In this document: positions 1 through 10,870 of the stretch, in pieces
Layout: every line of letters begins with the position of its first letter
How positions within the stretch are numbered: position 1 is the first letter of the stretch
Assembly (NCBI GenBank): GCA_022410635.1
Contig: JAJVDF010000002.1
Location: 7,325,105-7,389,104 of the forward strand
Source of the DNA: Tretioscincus oriximinensis
Lineage: Eukaryota; Chordata; Lepidosauria; Squamata; Gymnophthalmidae
Reading direction: 5' to 3'
Length of the DNA: 64,000 nucleotides
Position numbers and translations under genes: made by a program
Notes under the pieces: model-generated
Told to the model about the DNA's origin: nothing
The model's input: the letters and a program-made list of their open reading frames with translations, nothing else
The model's database searches: none

Positions 1-94
1 GCCCAGGTGCATCTGGTGGGCCTTTGTGTGACACAGAATGCTGGACTCGATGGGCTGTGGCCTGATCCAGTATGGCTCTTCTTATGTTCTTATG
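1..94 (+). mobile_element. L3-type (CR1-clade) LINE, 3' end only
   Basis: The window opens inside the 3' untranslated end of a non-LTR retrotransposon. It matches nearly base for base the last ~95 bases of the long copy ending at 31850, including the terminal TTCTTATGTTCTTATG tail. The 5' part lies outside the window and no coding sequence is left. I use 'L3-type' for copies that end in TTCTTATG, to separate them from CR1 copies here that end in TTCTATGAT; the exact subfamily name is inference. Confidence 0.8.
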
Positions 95-891
95 CAAATG
101 TACATTTCAACAGCCAAATCTAAACAAATTCAAAAGAGTGGAAGTTGGGTAAACCAAGGTTCCTCCTATTTCCTTTCCTTTTTTTATTTCACCTAATGAA
201 CACACCAGGCAACTGACACAAGATCTGAACCACAACATTAAAAAATTAAGGAAATGCAAAGTCCCTATTCTCTTTGCCATCATATTTCTCTTTGCAGAGA
301 TTTGCTCTTTTGTTATTAAGCAGACCCAATCAAAACAAAAGGGATACTGTTTCTTTTATGAGTAATGCACTAACTTACGAAAAATAAGCATGGGAGAGAG
401 GTCCAGGCAAGAGTAAGAAATCGGACAGCGTAAGATTTATTACAGTGGCTGAAGAAATTATTCCTCTTTAACAGTGGTTAAGCTGTCTAATTATCCCAGC
501 TGTTTTCAATTTGTTTGAGGTTTTTAATTAGGGTTTAGGGTCTTCATGCACTGATTTGGTAGGCTCAGCAGTAAGCAGAAAAATTGCTTGACGTCAAAAG
601 CATGCAGGAATCCACTGAACATTTCAGGAGTAATTTTTTTNAAAAAGGTGTTTATACTTACTCATCTGCTTCTCACTGGTCTAAGAGGAATGTTCTAAAC
701 CATACCACTTCCTAGTTGTTTAGATAATCTGATTCATATGTTAAGGCAAATACTGACTTTTCTGGTGCCTTTGGAAGAACATCTAGATGAAAAGAGTTAT
801 GGATTCTTATTAGAATTAGGGCATAAGAGTACATTTTCCTTCCTAAAGTCAATGGACAGACAAAATTCAAGGGGACCTTAGTCCCTTAACT
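95..891. other. Unassigned A/T-rich sequence
   Basis: No open frame, repeat end or RNA gene that I recognise. Ordinary A/T-rich intergenic sequence with one isolated N in a T/A homopolymer junction near 641. Confidence 0.5.
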
Positions 892-1291
892 ATGACTGTG
901 TGCNCACCACGATGTGAAAACCGCTATAAAGCTATAGTCCAGAATATAGCAATCGTGTGTCTATGCACACCAAATGTGTTTATTCTGTAACATCGCTCCT
1001 CGATCTCGTGGCTTTTTTTNAAACTTCCAGCAGCCTTTAGAAACAACTGCCGCATTCTCGGTTGTTTTATCCTCGTGCGTCAAATCTGTGCACANGCATG
1101 CACGCAGCCACAGATGCGAGAGGATGGAGGCTCTCCGGAACGACATCTGAATATCCCAGCAATAGTTTACTCCAGGAAAAACTATTGGTGCTTATTGCAG
1201 GCGGACTGCTGAAAAATGCTTATCACGTATGCCCGAGTCTTCCTCACAGTGCTCCAAATGAGGAAGAAAATAGCTGTGTGCACGCAGCCTA
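892..1291 (-). mobile_element. GTGCAC-type MITE, copy 1
   Basis: This is one of three ~370-410 bp copies of a non-autonomous DNA transposon (others 13557-13928 and 17159-17570), here in reverse orientation. Its ends carry inverted GTGTGCAC-type motifs (GTGTGCNCACC on the left, GTGTGCACGCAGCC on the right). All three copies share a core like GAATAAACTATTGCTGGGAT and a trailing ATAGCGGTTTTnA block near the far end. Extra internal GTGTGCAC motifs may be transposase-binding repeats, as in hAT elements, but no target-site duplication is clear and the superfamily is unassigned. It encodes no protein. Confidence 0.7.
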
Positions 1292-1829
1292 TGTATTAAA
1301 GAGCATCTGAAGATCAAATTGGCTAAGCAAATATACTTTTTAATGTAAGAAGTTTGATGTAACCTTTCTGGATTGGGCCACTGGACTGGCTTTGGCTCAG
1401 CTGTTTCATTCATTCTAGAGCTACTTGCTCTTGCCTTCTACTTTTNCCCATCTTCTTACCTGAGGGGCTCATCTTCCAATGTCAATTTCCATGAGGTTTT
1501 CTTGGCAAGAATAAAGGAGTGGATTGCTATTTTTTTCTCCAGTCTTGGGTGATAACTCCTAGCTTCATTGAGTTATGCAAAAAGTGGCTGGAGAGGGGAA
1601 ATCCTTTCTCTATTTCTCAGCAATGAAAATTCTCTGAAGTTGATGGGCAGGAGAGACGGTAAGAGAAAGAAGATTCTTCACGTAGAGGATCATGGATAGC
1701 AGGCTATCTGAGTAGCTTGAAAAAGGGTTACACAAATCTATGTATCAATTGCTACTATAATTCATGCCCAGAGANGGATAGAACGCTTCTAAAAGCCAGC
1801 AGAAGGCTTTATTTGAGACTGCTTAGAAG
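1292..1829. other. Unassigned sequence
   Basis: No gene or recognisable element; moderately A/T-rich, no long open frame. Confidence 0.45.
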
Positions 1830-1912
1830 TAATTGGTGGGCCACAATGTGTGAAACAGAATACTGGATTGACTGGGTTATTGTCTGATCCAGCAGGATTG
1901 TTCTTATTTCCT
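1830..1912 (+). mobile_element. Old L3-type LINE 3' end
   Basis: A diverged copy of the L3-type tail: it keeps the order 'TGGTGGGCC..TGTG..ACAGAATACTGGATTGA..GTCTGATCCAGCAGGATTGTTCTTATTTC' seen intact at 31757-31850. Only the last ~85 bases survive. Confidence 0.6.
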
Positions 1913-2689
1913 TAGTCTTTGCATTGACTGAACATCTATGGGCCTATGTGCTATGCGTGATTGCACAGAACAAAAACCAACAATAATCACTATTATTATT
2001 TCAGAAAAATGATTTAATAGCCATTAAGCCAGATGATCGGAAAGAAATATTAATGTCCCAGACAAAAAAAATCTAGACTATGCAGTGACAAGCTCTCTTA
2101 ATGCAAAATTAGTATACGTTTGGCTTCAAGTCTGTTTTGACAGGGAGAAGGGGCACTGGCGACTGTGAAAGAGGTGATCTCATGGTGCAAGGTTGGTTGA
2201 CTCCAGTTTAGGGTGCTTGTGATTATTACTTGAAAATTCTCCAGTAAATCCCAACCATTTTGGAGAGCCTTCAGATGAAAATTTAGACCAATATATTTTT
2301 ATGCTTGCATGATTCATCCCACTGTTTTGTTAAATCTTAACTTGGTTTACTTTGCAATGACACAAAAGGGAATGAAACATCCATAAAGGAGTAACACCTG
2401 CAAATCTGGAATAAAATTAAACTCACATTCCTTCTCCTTCACTAAATTTGAACCTTTTTTTGTGCAGAGGATGTTAGAGTTTCAAAAATCCTCCTACTTT
2501 TTTTCTAAGTAATGAGACACTTATGATTGCAAGTGTAGCAAACAATATTCCATCTTCGGAAATCTTAAAAGAGCAAGTCTTTTTTTTCAAATATAGTTAA
2601 CAGCATTGTAGCTTATCAAAAGATTAGCAAGAGGAAGGGGCATACCACAGCTTCCTTCGCCTGTCTCACAAGGAAGCGTTTATCACTTC
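1913..2689. other. Unassigned A/T-rich sequence
   Basis: No gene or element recognised. Confidence 0.45.
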
Positions 2690-3530
2690 NTTTTTTCATT
2701 TTTTAGGCTAAGTTTTATTTGCATCCAAAAACACAACACAACAGAAAGCAAAGAAATATACATTTACACTCATATACAACTAAATACCACCCAAAGCACA
2801 ATCGATCTACCCCCACACACACACACATACACAGATAAATTATAACCATCTTGTGATTATGAGTATAGGTTCACATGTCTTTTTCTATACTGATCACCCC
2901 ACCCTTGTTGAAATATGACATTAGATCTTATTCCATCATATAACAGTCTCTGATGTTTTATAGTTTCAAATTTTCATACTGTCCATAACATAACAAAACC
3001 AATTACAAATCCATTTATTTTCATCTTTCCAACCAAGAACTCAGATTGTACTGCTAAGGCTAAAGATTCTACTGATTTNATGTCTCCCTTAGGTATACTT
3101 AAATCATCAAATTGTAGAAATAAGCATTGTTCAGTATTCCAGTTTATAGTTCTTCGCGTTATTGTATTAATCATTGTCCCAATAAGTAGCCAGTATTCTT
3201 GGACTTTGGTACGTATCCACCAAAAATTGATAAAATTGCCAATCTCCACATTGCAATGCCAACACTGTGGACTTATATTAATATTAAAGTGACAAAGAAT
3301 AGAAGGGGTTCTGTACCACTTGTAAAATACTTTTAGTTTCATTTCTTTTACTCTTTGCTATTTTTTCAGTTATTATTTGCTTTATTATCTTATTTATTTT
3401 TAATGTATTTAATGGACTGTCATTCCATTTCCACATTAGAATATTTCCAGTGTTAACATCTCTCGTTTGTAATAAAGTATACATTTCATGCACCACACTG
3501 ATGCTCTGAAGATGTACACTTGTCTGCAAA
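2690..3530 (-). mobile_element. L1 LINE fragment, ORF2 C-terminal end and 3' UTR
   Basis: Reverse-strand frames at 2974-3342 and 3284-3529 carry the L1 ORF2 C-terminal signature: a WYRTP motif, then SPQCWHC and a further W-rich stretch about 25 residues on. The same block is better preserved at 32413-32979. A T-run at 2691-2702 on the + strand fits the element's poly(A) end, and a short CA repeat (about 2813-2825) lies in the 3' UTR. Frames are broken between the two segments, so it is a dead, 5'-truncated copy. Confidence 0.75.
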
Positions 3531-5464
3531 ANCCACCTATCCTATTTCTTGTTAGTCTCTAAAATACTACAAGACACCTTTACCAGATTTTCTGGACCCA
3601 GGCATGGCTACATATTGCTTTGAAATCCATCAGTTCAGACAGAAAACTTGCTGATCAATGTTGTGAATAATTCACCACCAGCAGCAACTCTCTGACTCAA
3701 CACTAAGAATAATCTCTTAGGTCGCCTACAGAGCAGAAAGAGACACGTCCCCCATCAAGCCTGGACAAATGTTGAATAAGTATTGGGTATTCCTGTTCAT
3801 TCTCTTAGGTTTGTATAATGCACATCAGGACACTGATTTAATCAGTGATCAAGTTGTGAAGGAGAGATTACTTGTTTTGGACTGACCTAGCATTTAACAA
3901 CAGCACTACCAAGCCAGTGAGAAGGTTGGGCAGACATGCTCAGACTGAAATTCAGGCGTCAAAGCAGAAAAAAGTGGCACCCTTAATATGTGTAATATTT
4001 CCTCTTAGATTCCTTCTTCTCTANTTACCCCTCTATAGCTCCCCATACCCATTAACACTGATGGACCATAATGGGACATCTTTAACATCCTTCTCTTTTT
4101 TCATCCAGGTCCAAACCTCCTCCTTTGACCAGACAAAGAACTAAGAACTGGTGAAACAAAAATAACAAACACGATTCTCAATAAATGTAATGGTGGAGAA
4201 GGAAAACCCCAATCAAAATAGTAGCTTTGCTGAAGTGTTAATGGCATAAAAAACACANCAAGGAAAAAATGTTTCTTGGTGCACCTGGGCAAGGGCATAT
4301 GCCAGCCAAAAGGTCTGCATCTTACAGCTCAACATCTTTGGAGTTGACAGTCCAGCTCCACAATCCAGGTTCTACCTCCAAATAAAGAAGTTCCTCTGTT
4401 GTATCAGCAAAAGTTCTGGAAATAGGTCTTTACTGATGTGCCCCCTGCATTAGGCTGTTGTATGGTTCATTTTTGTTGTTACTCTGTAGCAGCAGCAAGA
4501 GTGATTGAGGGCAGCAGGAATCTTCATGTTTAAACCCCATGCTCTAGGTGTCGAGGCAGTCACCTTGAAGCCTGTCTTAATGAAAATTGGGGTGCCAACC
4601 ATAGGTACCTCTTTTAGGAGGGCATTCCACTAGGTTTACCTAGTTTGCCTGTGCTATGCTGAGCCTGTTAAATGAACCTAGCTTACTCAGTTGCATCAGT
4701 TCCAAAAAGAAACAATTGTCAATATGCAACCTGAAACAATGCTTTTTCATTCGACTTTTGTAGGGTGAAGCTTGATCCCAAAGCTCATCAAAGTAGGAGC
4801 TGATTCGCTCTTCCATATTGTCCCTAATATTTCACATTTTCCACCCCCTAGCATCCTTTATACTAATCTGATGTGTAAAATGCAATGTGGAAATGATACC
4901 AGGGCCCCTGCAACTTCAGCAGATCCTTGTAGAAGTATTAACGCTTACTGGAGCTCTGCCTTTCTCTATATGTGATCATAGCTTTGATTAATGGAAATAT
5001 GGAATCAGAAACAAAAAATTGTTGGCTGCCGGTCCCTTTGGCTTTAGTTATGAAGTCACCTAAAGCTGTCCGAAGGCTTATATGGCCCCTACCTGTCCAA
5101 CAGAAAATCCAGGAAAATTACACTGGCACCATGCTGCATTCATATTTAAAAGGNGTCTCTATTTATTATTGTAGTTTCGTAATCTCTTCATCCAAATAGT
5201 CAGATTTAGCTCATGCATTCATAGAAAAGTTTTCTTTAAAAGTCCAAATGGAATGGAACAGAAACTGTTATAAATTCCTTTTCCCATGCCATCTGCATGC
5301 AGCAGAGTTACTCAAACTGCAGCTTACCTGATGTTGAAATACTGTAGCCTGACTAGTAAGCAGACACAGAGCCATCTGTTTGCTGGCTGTGGTTGCTGGT
5401 CAAACAGAAGCAATTTTGGAGGGGAGGGATTATTAACAGCTCTTCAAACAAGCCACAGCAATCT
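3531..5464. other. Unassigned sequence (~1.9 kb)
   Basis: No exon, RNA gene or clear repeat. Short frames at 3872-4144, 4772-4975 and 4972-5199 have no domain, no repeated family look and no supporting splice context, so I treat them as chance. Confidence 0.4.
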
Positions 5465-5726
5465 GAGGGCCAGTTTGGTATAGNGGTTAGAGTGTACGAC
5501 TCTTTTCTGGTAATCACCCGGTTCGATTCCCCACTCCTCCATGAAAGCCAGATGGGTGTCCTTGGGCCAGTCACAGTTCTTTAGAACTCTCTCAGTCCCA
5601 CCTACTTCACGAGGGTGTCTGTTGTGGAGAAAGCAACAAACATTATATGTTCTGCCCTTTAGTTGGCTGTCCTGAGACCTTTGGGTATAGGGCAGGATAT
5701 AAGTACAAATAAATAAATAAATAAAT
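5465..5726 (+). mobile_element. tRNA-headed SINE with an L2-like 3' tail
   Basis: The 5' part is tRNA-derived: an A box at 5481-5494 (TAGNGGTTAGAGTG) and a B box at 5520-5530 (GGTTCGATTCC), followed by the usual squamate SINE body (..GGGCCAGTCACAGTTCT..). From about 5660 the sequence switches to GTTGGCTGTCCTGAGACC..TTTGGGTATAGGGC..TATAAGTA + (AAAT)n. That tail is shared with the L2 LINE ends at 20775-20845 and 55420-55485, and differs from the TATAAGAACC(TTC)n tail of the other SINEs here. This suggests L2 machinery may have mobilised this SINE, as known for MIR. Confidence 0.75.
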
Positions 5727-5949
5727 CTGGTAATAACCAATCTGATTANACTTTATAACTCAGCGTAGAAAGATATTAGAAGGAGAAGGGTCCTTTACAA
5801 TAGTTAAAAGAAATTGGGAGAAAATGTTAAGCTGCAACCAAATGCTTAATGTAGAAAATAAGTTAGCATTATATGAGCAAGTTAATCTGATTAAGAAATA
5901 TAGTGGTACTGAGTGAGTCGTGCTATCAGAAAACAGAAAAACAGTGGGC

Positions 5950-6112
5950 CCAGCCATCACACATCACTTATTTATTCCACTATGTTCCATAATATTCCAC
6001 AAAAAACATGAATGTTCTGGAATAAACCGCTCCACACGATGCTTTATCGTGGAATATTGTGGAATATTCCACTATGGTAGTGAAATAAAAGTGATGTGTG
6101 GATGCAACCACA
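5950..6112. mobile_element. Palindromic MITE, family B, copy 1
   Basis: The ends are inverted copies of ACATCACTTATTTATTCCAC (left) and the complement of GTGAAATAAAAGTGATGTG (right, ending ..GGATGCAACC). The inner part is also self-complementary, built from GGAATATT/AATATTCC blocks, so most of the 160 bp could fold into one hairpin. The same termini flank 44576-45056. It encodes no protein; the superfamily is not established. Confidence 0.7.
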
Positions 6113-6819
6113 GAGTCTGGTCTCAGTCCCATTTTAAAAGCCTGTCAGTAGGTTTTCTACATGATTTCTACATGTCTTTTTCATTTTATTCTATTTTGTT
6201 TATGTTGCACTTTGAGCAATGCAGTGTTAGCAGTAGCAGCTTTACCTGGAAAGTGTTTTTAATCTTAAAAACAAAACAAACTCCAAGCATGATATAGTGC
6301 CATCTTTTTAAAATAAGCAGGGATTCAAATGTTTCCGAAAAAGGCGTTTTAGGTTTTTTTCCCCCTGTAGTATTAGACTCTAGTTTTGTTGACACTATTT
6401 AACTCAGCATAAAAATGACTCATTAAATATAGTAAATCTCTTTTCTAGTAAGCGACTGACTAAAGGCCAAATCAAATACTGTATTACTTGTACCAAGGTC
6501 ACCCAAAGGCGACTGATGTTTGGTTCAGACACAGTAAATTCAGTGTGCACTATCAACACAAATAAATCCTACAGTCAAAGCTCCTCTAGTCTTTTCCATT
6601 GGATTTTTTTTTTAAATTCTACAGTAGATTAATGATAAGAGCAATATAATTGTATTTGGGTGGACAGCATAGCAACCAAGGATCTTTTCATACATTGACT
6701 GTGGAATAGTCCAAACAACTAGCAGGAACACAGTGTTCACATTGTTAATTGCTTCTCTATTCTCCACTCATTCCCAATTTATACAAACTTTACCTTGCGC
6801 GAATTGCTGTTAAGCAGTC
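6113..6819. other. Unassigned A/T-rich sequence
   Basis: A 125-codon frame at 5920-6297 starts inside the MITE and has no recognisable domain; nothing else is seen. Confidence 0.4.
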
Positions 6820-7377
6820 AACAATTTATTATTTATTTATTTATTTATTTATTTGCATTTCTATATCCCTCTATACCCTAAGATCTCAGGGTGATTCGCA
6901 ATTAAAAACCAAACTAACATATTTAAAACCACAGTACCAGAAAGTCGGGAAGGGAAAGGTGTTGTTTCAACCAAAAGCCACATTAAAGAGGTTCATCTTC
7001 AGGAGTTTTCTAAATGTATACAAAGATAGTGACTGATGCATGTCACAGGTGAGGCTTTTCCATAATTTGGGGGCTCCTGCCCTCTTTGCTACTGAAAGTG
7101 GTGGTGCAATCAGGAGGGCTTCTCTGCAGACCGTAAGGCTTGGACAGGTCCTTTAGGTATTTGGGGCTTAAATTATTTAGGGCCTTATCGGTTAAAGTTA
7201 ATACATTGAATTTGGCTAGGTAGTGAATTGGCAGCCTGTGCAACTCTTTCACAACTAGCATGTGTCCAGACAGTTGCTCTGGTCAACAGTCTAACTACTG
7301 TGCAGCTGCAACTTTCAAACTTTCACCAGCTGCAGTTTCACCAGCTGCAACTTCCAAACTCTTTTCAAGAATGTATA
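6820..7377 (-). mobile_element. L2 LINE fragment, C-terminal end and 3' UTR
   Basis: Read on the reverse strand this ends in (AAAT)n at 6829-6855, preceded by the L2 3' UTR. The frame at 7043-7261 (-) holds KELHRLPI..YLAKFNVLT..ALNNLSPKYLKD, the C-terminal block of L2 ORF2, also seen at 38497-39021. At 7300-7365 the code is disrupted by short repeats of a CAGCTGCAACTTTC-like unit. Confidence 0.8.
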
Positions 7378-7384
7378 GAGAACA

Positions 7385-7585
7385 TAAGAATATAAGAAGA
7401 AGCATACTGAATTGGGCCAGAGGCCATCTATTCAAGCATTCTGTCTCACACAGAGGCCTACCAGATGCACCTGGGCAGTCCAAACAGAAAACAAAATAGG
7501 CACCTGATCATGACTCCCTGCAAATGGTATTTCANGAGTCCTGCCTGTTGCTCCATCCCAGAGGCAGCATCCATCCTACTAACCA
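7385..7585 (-). mobile_element. L3-type LINE 3' end, part 1 of a split copy
   Basis: Starts with ACATAAGAATATAAGAAGAA (the complement of the TTCTTATG tail) and runs through the 3' UTR (..CACACAGAGGCCTACCAG..). It stops at 7585 where a GC-rich insertion begins; the same LINE resumes at 8160 at the point expected from the unbroken copy at 47130-47725. Confidence 0.8.
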
Positions 7586-7720
7586 GTGCCTTTTTTCCAG
7601 AAAAAAAGGTGCCGGTACTAACACCGGCGTTGGCGGTCGGGCGGCGGCGGCGGGGGGGGGGCGCCACCGATAACGCCATGCCCCCCTCACCGGCGGCTAA
7701 CGCAGCAGTACCGGCACCTT

Positions 7721-7755
<35 letters not shown>

Positions 7756-8159
7756 TACTTATACCCCGCCCTATACCCGAAGGTCTCAGGCCGGCAAAAA
7801 CAGTAAAACATCAATACAAAAATTAAAAAAGTATAAAACAATATTAAAAGTAGGGATAGAGATGGCATTTCTTCAGCCAAAGGCCAGGCAAAAGAGGTGC
7901 GTCTTCAAGGACCTTCTAAAAGAATACAACGATGATGATAGACGCACCTCGAGGGGGGAGCGGCGGGGGAGGGGCGGGGGGAGGGGCGGGGGAGGGGNGG
8001 GGGGAGCCCCCCCCACTGCCTAAATAAAAGGTGCCGGTACTGCCGCGTTAGCCGCCGGCGAGGGGGGCGTGGCGTTAGCGGAGGCCGATAACGCGGCCAC
8101 CCCCGCCGCTGCTGCTGCTGCCGCTCCCCCCCGCTAACTCNGCCCCCCCGCACCCCCCG
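7586..8159. mobile_element. GC-rich inverted element (hAT-like ends) around an L2 tail
   Basis: The insertion breaks an L3-type LINE. It opens with CAGTGCCTTTTTTCCAG..AAAAAGGTGCCGGTACT, a start I associate with hAT-type elements (unverified). An inverted pair, 7672-7725 and 8025-8078 (TAAAAGGTGCCGGTACTGC.. against its complement), brackets an L2 3' fragment (7722-7960, reverse strand, with an ATTT run at its edge). Two CpG-dense arms (7620-7720 and 8035-8158) contrast with the A/T-rich surroundings. It encodes no protein. Either the L2 landed in a palindromic element, or the arms were duplicated in inverted orientation. Confidence 0.6.
7952..8006 (+). other. G-quadruplex-prone G tract
   Basis: Repeated G4-G6 runs separated by single A or C bases (GGGGGAGGGGCGGGGG pattern), followed at 8007-8014 by a C run that could pair with it. 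One N sits at 7998, which suggests the tract was hard to sequence. Confidence 0.7.
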
Positions 8160-8420
8160 CACCACCCTTGGTATCCATAAACCTGTCTGACCTGTCTTTA
8201 TGCTATCCAAGCCGTTAGCTACCATCACCTCTTCAGGAAGTGAATTCCACAGGCCAACAATGCTCTGATCTCACTTTTCTGTCCATCAGTTTCAAGGAAT
8301 GCCCTCTGGTCCTAATGTTGTGTAATAGAGAAAACAATTTTCCTCGATTCACCCTATCCCTCCAATGCATGATTTTGTAAACCTCAATCAGATCGTCTTT
8401 TGAGACTGAAGATTAAGATC
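8160..8420 (-). mobile_element. L3-type LINE, part 2 of the split copy
   Basis: Continues the reverse-strand L3-type LINE after the GC-rich insertion. It holds the complement of the ORF2 C-terminal region (GVINLSS-like end, ..CCTCTTCAGGAAGTGAATTCC.., ..CTCTGGTCCTAATG..) as in 47300-47560. Frames are broken. Confidence 0.8.
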
Positions 8421-8965
8421 CTACAAGAATGGGAAATGCAGGAAACGTGAAAGGCAGGAAAGTGGAAAGGAATGTTCTCAATTAAGGTAAATACAAAGAT
8501 ATGGTATATTGCACCATACAAAAAGAGGTTTAATTGCATGTTTATAGTACTTCCAAGAAGGTATTGCTACATTTATTAGTGGCACCCCCAAATAGCCATG
8601 CTATAAAAATAGGATTTTGTACATTTTCCTTTTGGGGGAAAACTACACTCCAAAATCACTTTTTCTCAAATCAGGAAACCTACCTTCTGATTGGTTGGCA
8701 ACATAATTTATGCTGGGTCGATGCCTTCCTGACTTGTGCACACATTATTCTGGAGTAGAAATGATAAAGGTGCATGGTAACCCTAATGCTAATGCTAATA
8801 ACTTTTAACACCCCTTTCCCTAAAGGGTGGTGCACGTAGCTTTTGTTGCTTTTCCACAACAGTCTAGAGGTTAATGCATATTAAAATACATAAGGCCAGC
8901 AGCAGTCAGGTGGTCTCTCGTATTTGTCTGGATTTTTAGCAGTGAGTTTTAGAGAGCTTTACTCT
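8421..8965. other. Unassigned sequence
   Basis: No gene or element recognised. The 74-codon frame at 8534-8758 has no domain. Confidence 0.4.
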
Positions 8966-9415
8966 GGAATTCTGCTAAAATCTTTTTTATATATATTTAT
9001 TTTCATTTTCATATACATATTTTCCCTTCCCCACCCACACCCTTGGGTATATCCAAATCAGTTTATAAAGAAACGAACACATAACATTAATATTATTACA
9101 TGTTATAAATAATACTTATTTTGTAAAGCTTGATCAATTCCATACTTCAATAGGTAGTTTTTAACTAGTTCCCACTATGCCTTCATTTGAGTTATCCTCA
9201 TCATGTTACCATTGCTGTTGATTCTCACACATCTGAATTCAACTCCCATTTTTTCAAGAATATAGTCATGCCAACTTTCAATTGTGCGTTTTGAGAGGCC
9301 TTTCCATACTTTTAATAAGGTGATTTGTGCGCACAATAATAAGCTTTTGATCATATTTGTCTTTTGGCTAACCATTATATAATGGATATCCATTATATGG
9401 AATTCTGCTAAAATC
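8966..9415 (-). mobile_element. 5'-truncated L1 with a 17-bp target-site duplication
   Basis: The same 17 bases, GGAATTCTGCTAAAATC, occur at 8966-8982 and 9399-9415. Between them lies a reverse-strand L1 end: a T-rich start at 8983 (the element's A-rich tail) and a frame at 9175-9398 with WKGLSKRTIESWHDYILEK.., a typical L1 ORF2 C-terminal stretch. This is a target-primed reverse-transcription insertion of about 416 bp, with only the last ORF2 codons and the 3' UTR. Confidence 0.9.
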
Positions 9416-9699
9416 CATAACTTTCTGTAACCATNAAAAGGTACAGCAATCACTGGCAACATTGCATAGGTGCAAAACATGGTATTCAGATTCATATTAA
9501 AAATGAGTTTAATAGCAACATGGTGTACTATTTAATGTATATAAATATAGCAATAAGTGGGACATATTCATTTTGATGTACTGCTACTAGCATTGAGCTT
9601 TGAGCACCATCTAGTGGTTTCCCTTTCTAATATAATCAACACAGCTGCAAAGAATCATAAATAAAAAAGCCCAGCAACTGTTTGTTGCTTCAAAGTCAA

Positions 9700-9776
9700 G
9701 TCTGAAGATGCAAACATGTCCACAAAAGCTCATGCCACTCACTTTCCTCTTGTTAAACTCCAAAGTGGTACAAGCC
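9700..9776 (+). repeat. Dispersed repeat F (GAAAGCTYATGC..TTAGTCT), copy 1
   Basis: One of at least five copies with the order CTGAAGATG.., ACAAAAGCTCATGCCACTCA, CTTGTTAAACTCCAAAGTGG, TACAAGCCC. I know this arrangement as a widespread amniote interspersed repeat, but do not recall its class and leave it unnamed. Confidence 0.55.
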
Positions 9777-10079
9777 CTCAATTAGCGAAGAAGTTTGGAA
9801 ACAGACCCCATATTGTTTTTTGTATGACTTTTAATATTTCTTTATAGTTAGTAAATGCTCAGGATATAAAGTTTTGCACTTTATGTTATTTCAGGACCCT
9901 TATTAGGGCATTGTGTGGCATCGAGTTCTGTTGGTTTTTGCTTTTTTCATACACTTGGGAAATATAAATATTTTATGCTTTCCAGTCATTTAGTGGATAA
10001 GCACTACCCCTTTGCAAATAATACTCAGAATCTTGAAGAGTACATATTGCAAGCTAAGTGGAAAGACACATCCACTTTC

Positions 10080-10185
10080 AGTAGATGTGTCTACGAAAGC
10101 TTATGCCACCCACTTTTCTCAAGTTAGTCTCAAAGTGCTACTAGCTCCTTTGCTGGACTTTCTACTAGACTAACATGACTATTTG
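10080..10185 (+). repeat. Dispersed repeat F, copy 2
   Basis: Best-preserved 3' part: CTACGAAAGCTTATGCCACC, then AGTTAGTCTCAAAGTGCTAC, then ACTAGACTAACATGACTA at the end. No coding content. Confidence 0.6.
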
Positions 10186-10429
10186 TCTGAAATTTCTTTT
10201 TAATGTCTCTGTGTGCTGTATCTGTGCATAGTTTGTATGCACAGAGTGCCTTCTGTGCAGATCAGCTAGTATGCTTTCTTTTTCTACACTATCAGAAAGA
10301 AAAGAAGAAGAAACTCTGGATTCTTAAAGGCCCTCAAAGAAGAGGCGTAACCTATTTAATACCCTATCTGCACAAATGCTTTACAAAGTAAGTATTCATG
10401 AGAANCTCAGATTATTTCATAGCCTAGAG

Positions 10430-10870
10430 AAAGCCCTATTCTGGGTTCCCATCCCCTTTGCTATTGAGGGTGGTTGTGCAGCTAGGAGAAGGAGGAGGAG
10501 CAGAAGAAGAAGGAGAAGAAGAAGAATCATCTGGGTTTTTAATTCCTTGCCCTTCTCACCTGAAGAGACTAAGAAATGCTTGAAATGCTTACATCTCTTT
10601 CCCCCTACTATGCTATGATGCAATTGACTTCAAACAGCTAGGATGGCTGAAGCTGAGGCCAGTAAACTTCACAGCAGACACATGAGGCAGCGAACTCTGA
10701 ACTCTCTGTTGAAAGACCACAGCTCTGTACCATCTCTCCTGCTGATCTTCCTTATGAACCTGCCAATGCCTTAATAAGATGTTTCTTGGGATCCAAATCA
10801 TTAAGGCCTTAACGTTAAGGTTAACAGCACCTTGAATTGGTTTCAGTAGTGAATTGGCAGCCAGTGAATC
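10430..10870 (-). mobile_element. Decayed L2 LINE 3' region
   Basis: Reverse-strand L2 3' sequence is recognisable at 10435-10485 (TTCTGGGTTCCCATCCCCTTTG..) and 10795-10868 (CACCTTGAATTGG..GGCAGCC), in the same order as in 38520-38720. A purine-rich AGA/AGG run at 10485-10530 has expanded in the middle. Too diverged for any frame. Confidence 0.55.

Noticed and set aside
5478..5535. tRNA gene suggested by A and B boxes
   Set aside because: No cloverleaf closes; the boxes belong to SINEs with a body and LINE-like tail.
5920..6297. A 125-codon frame
   Set aside because: It begins inside a palindromic MITE and ends in A/T-rich sequence; no domain.
7620..8158. CpG-island promoter of a gene
   Set aside because: The GC-rich block is an insertion inside a LINE, with inverted arms and no exon or transcript signal.
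10376..10618. An 80-codon frame with an arginine run, and its leucine-rich shadow
   Set aside because: Produced by the AGA/AGG purine run in a decayed L2.
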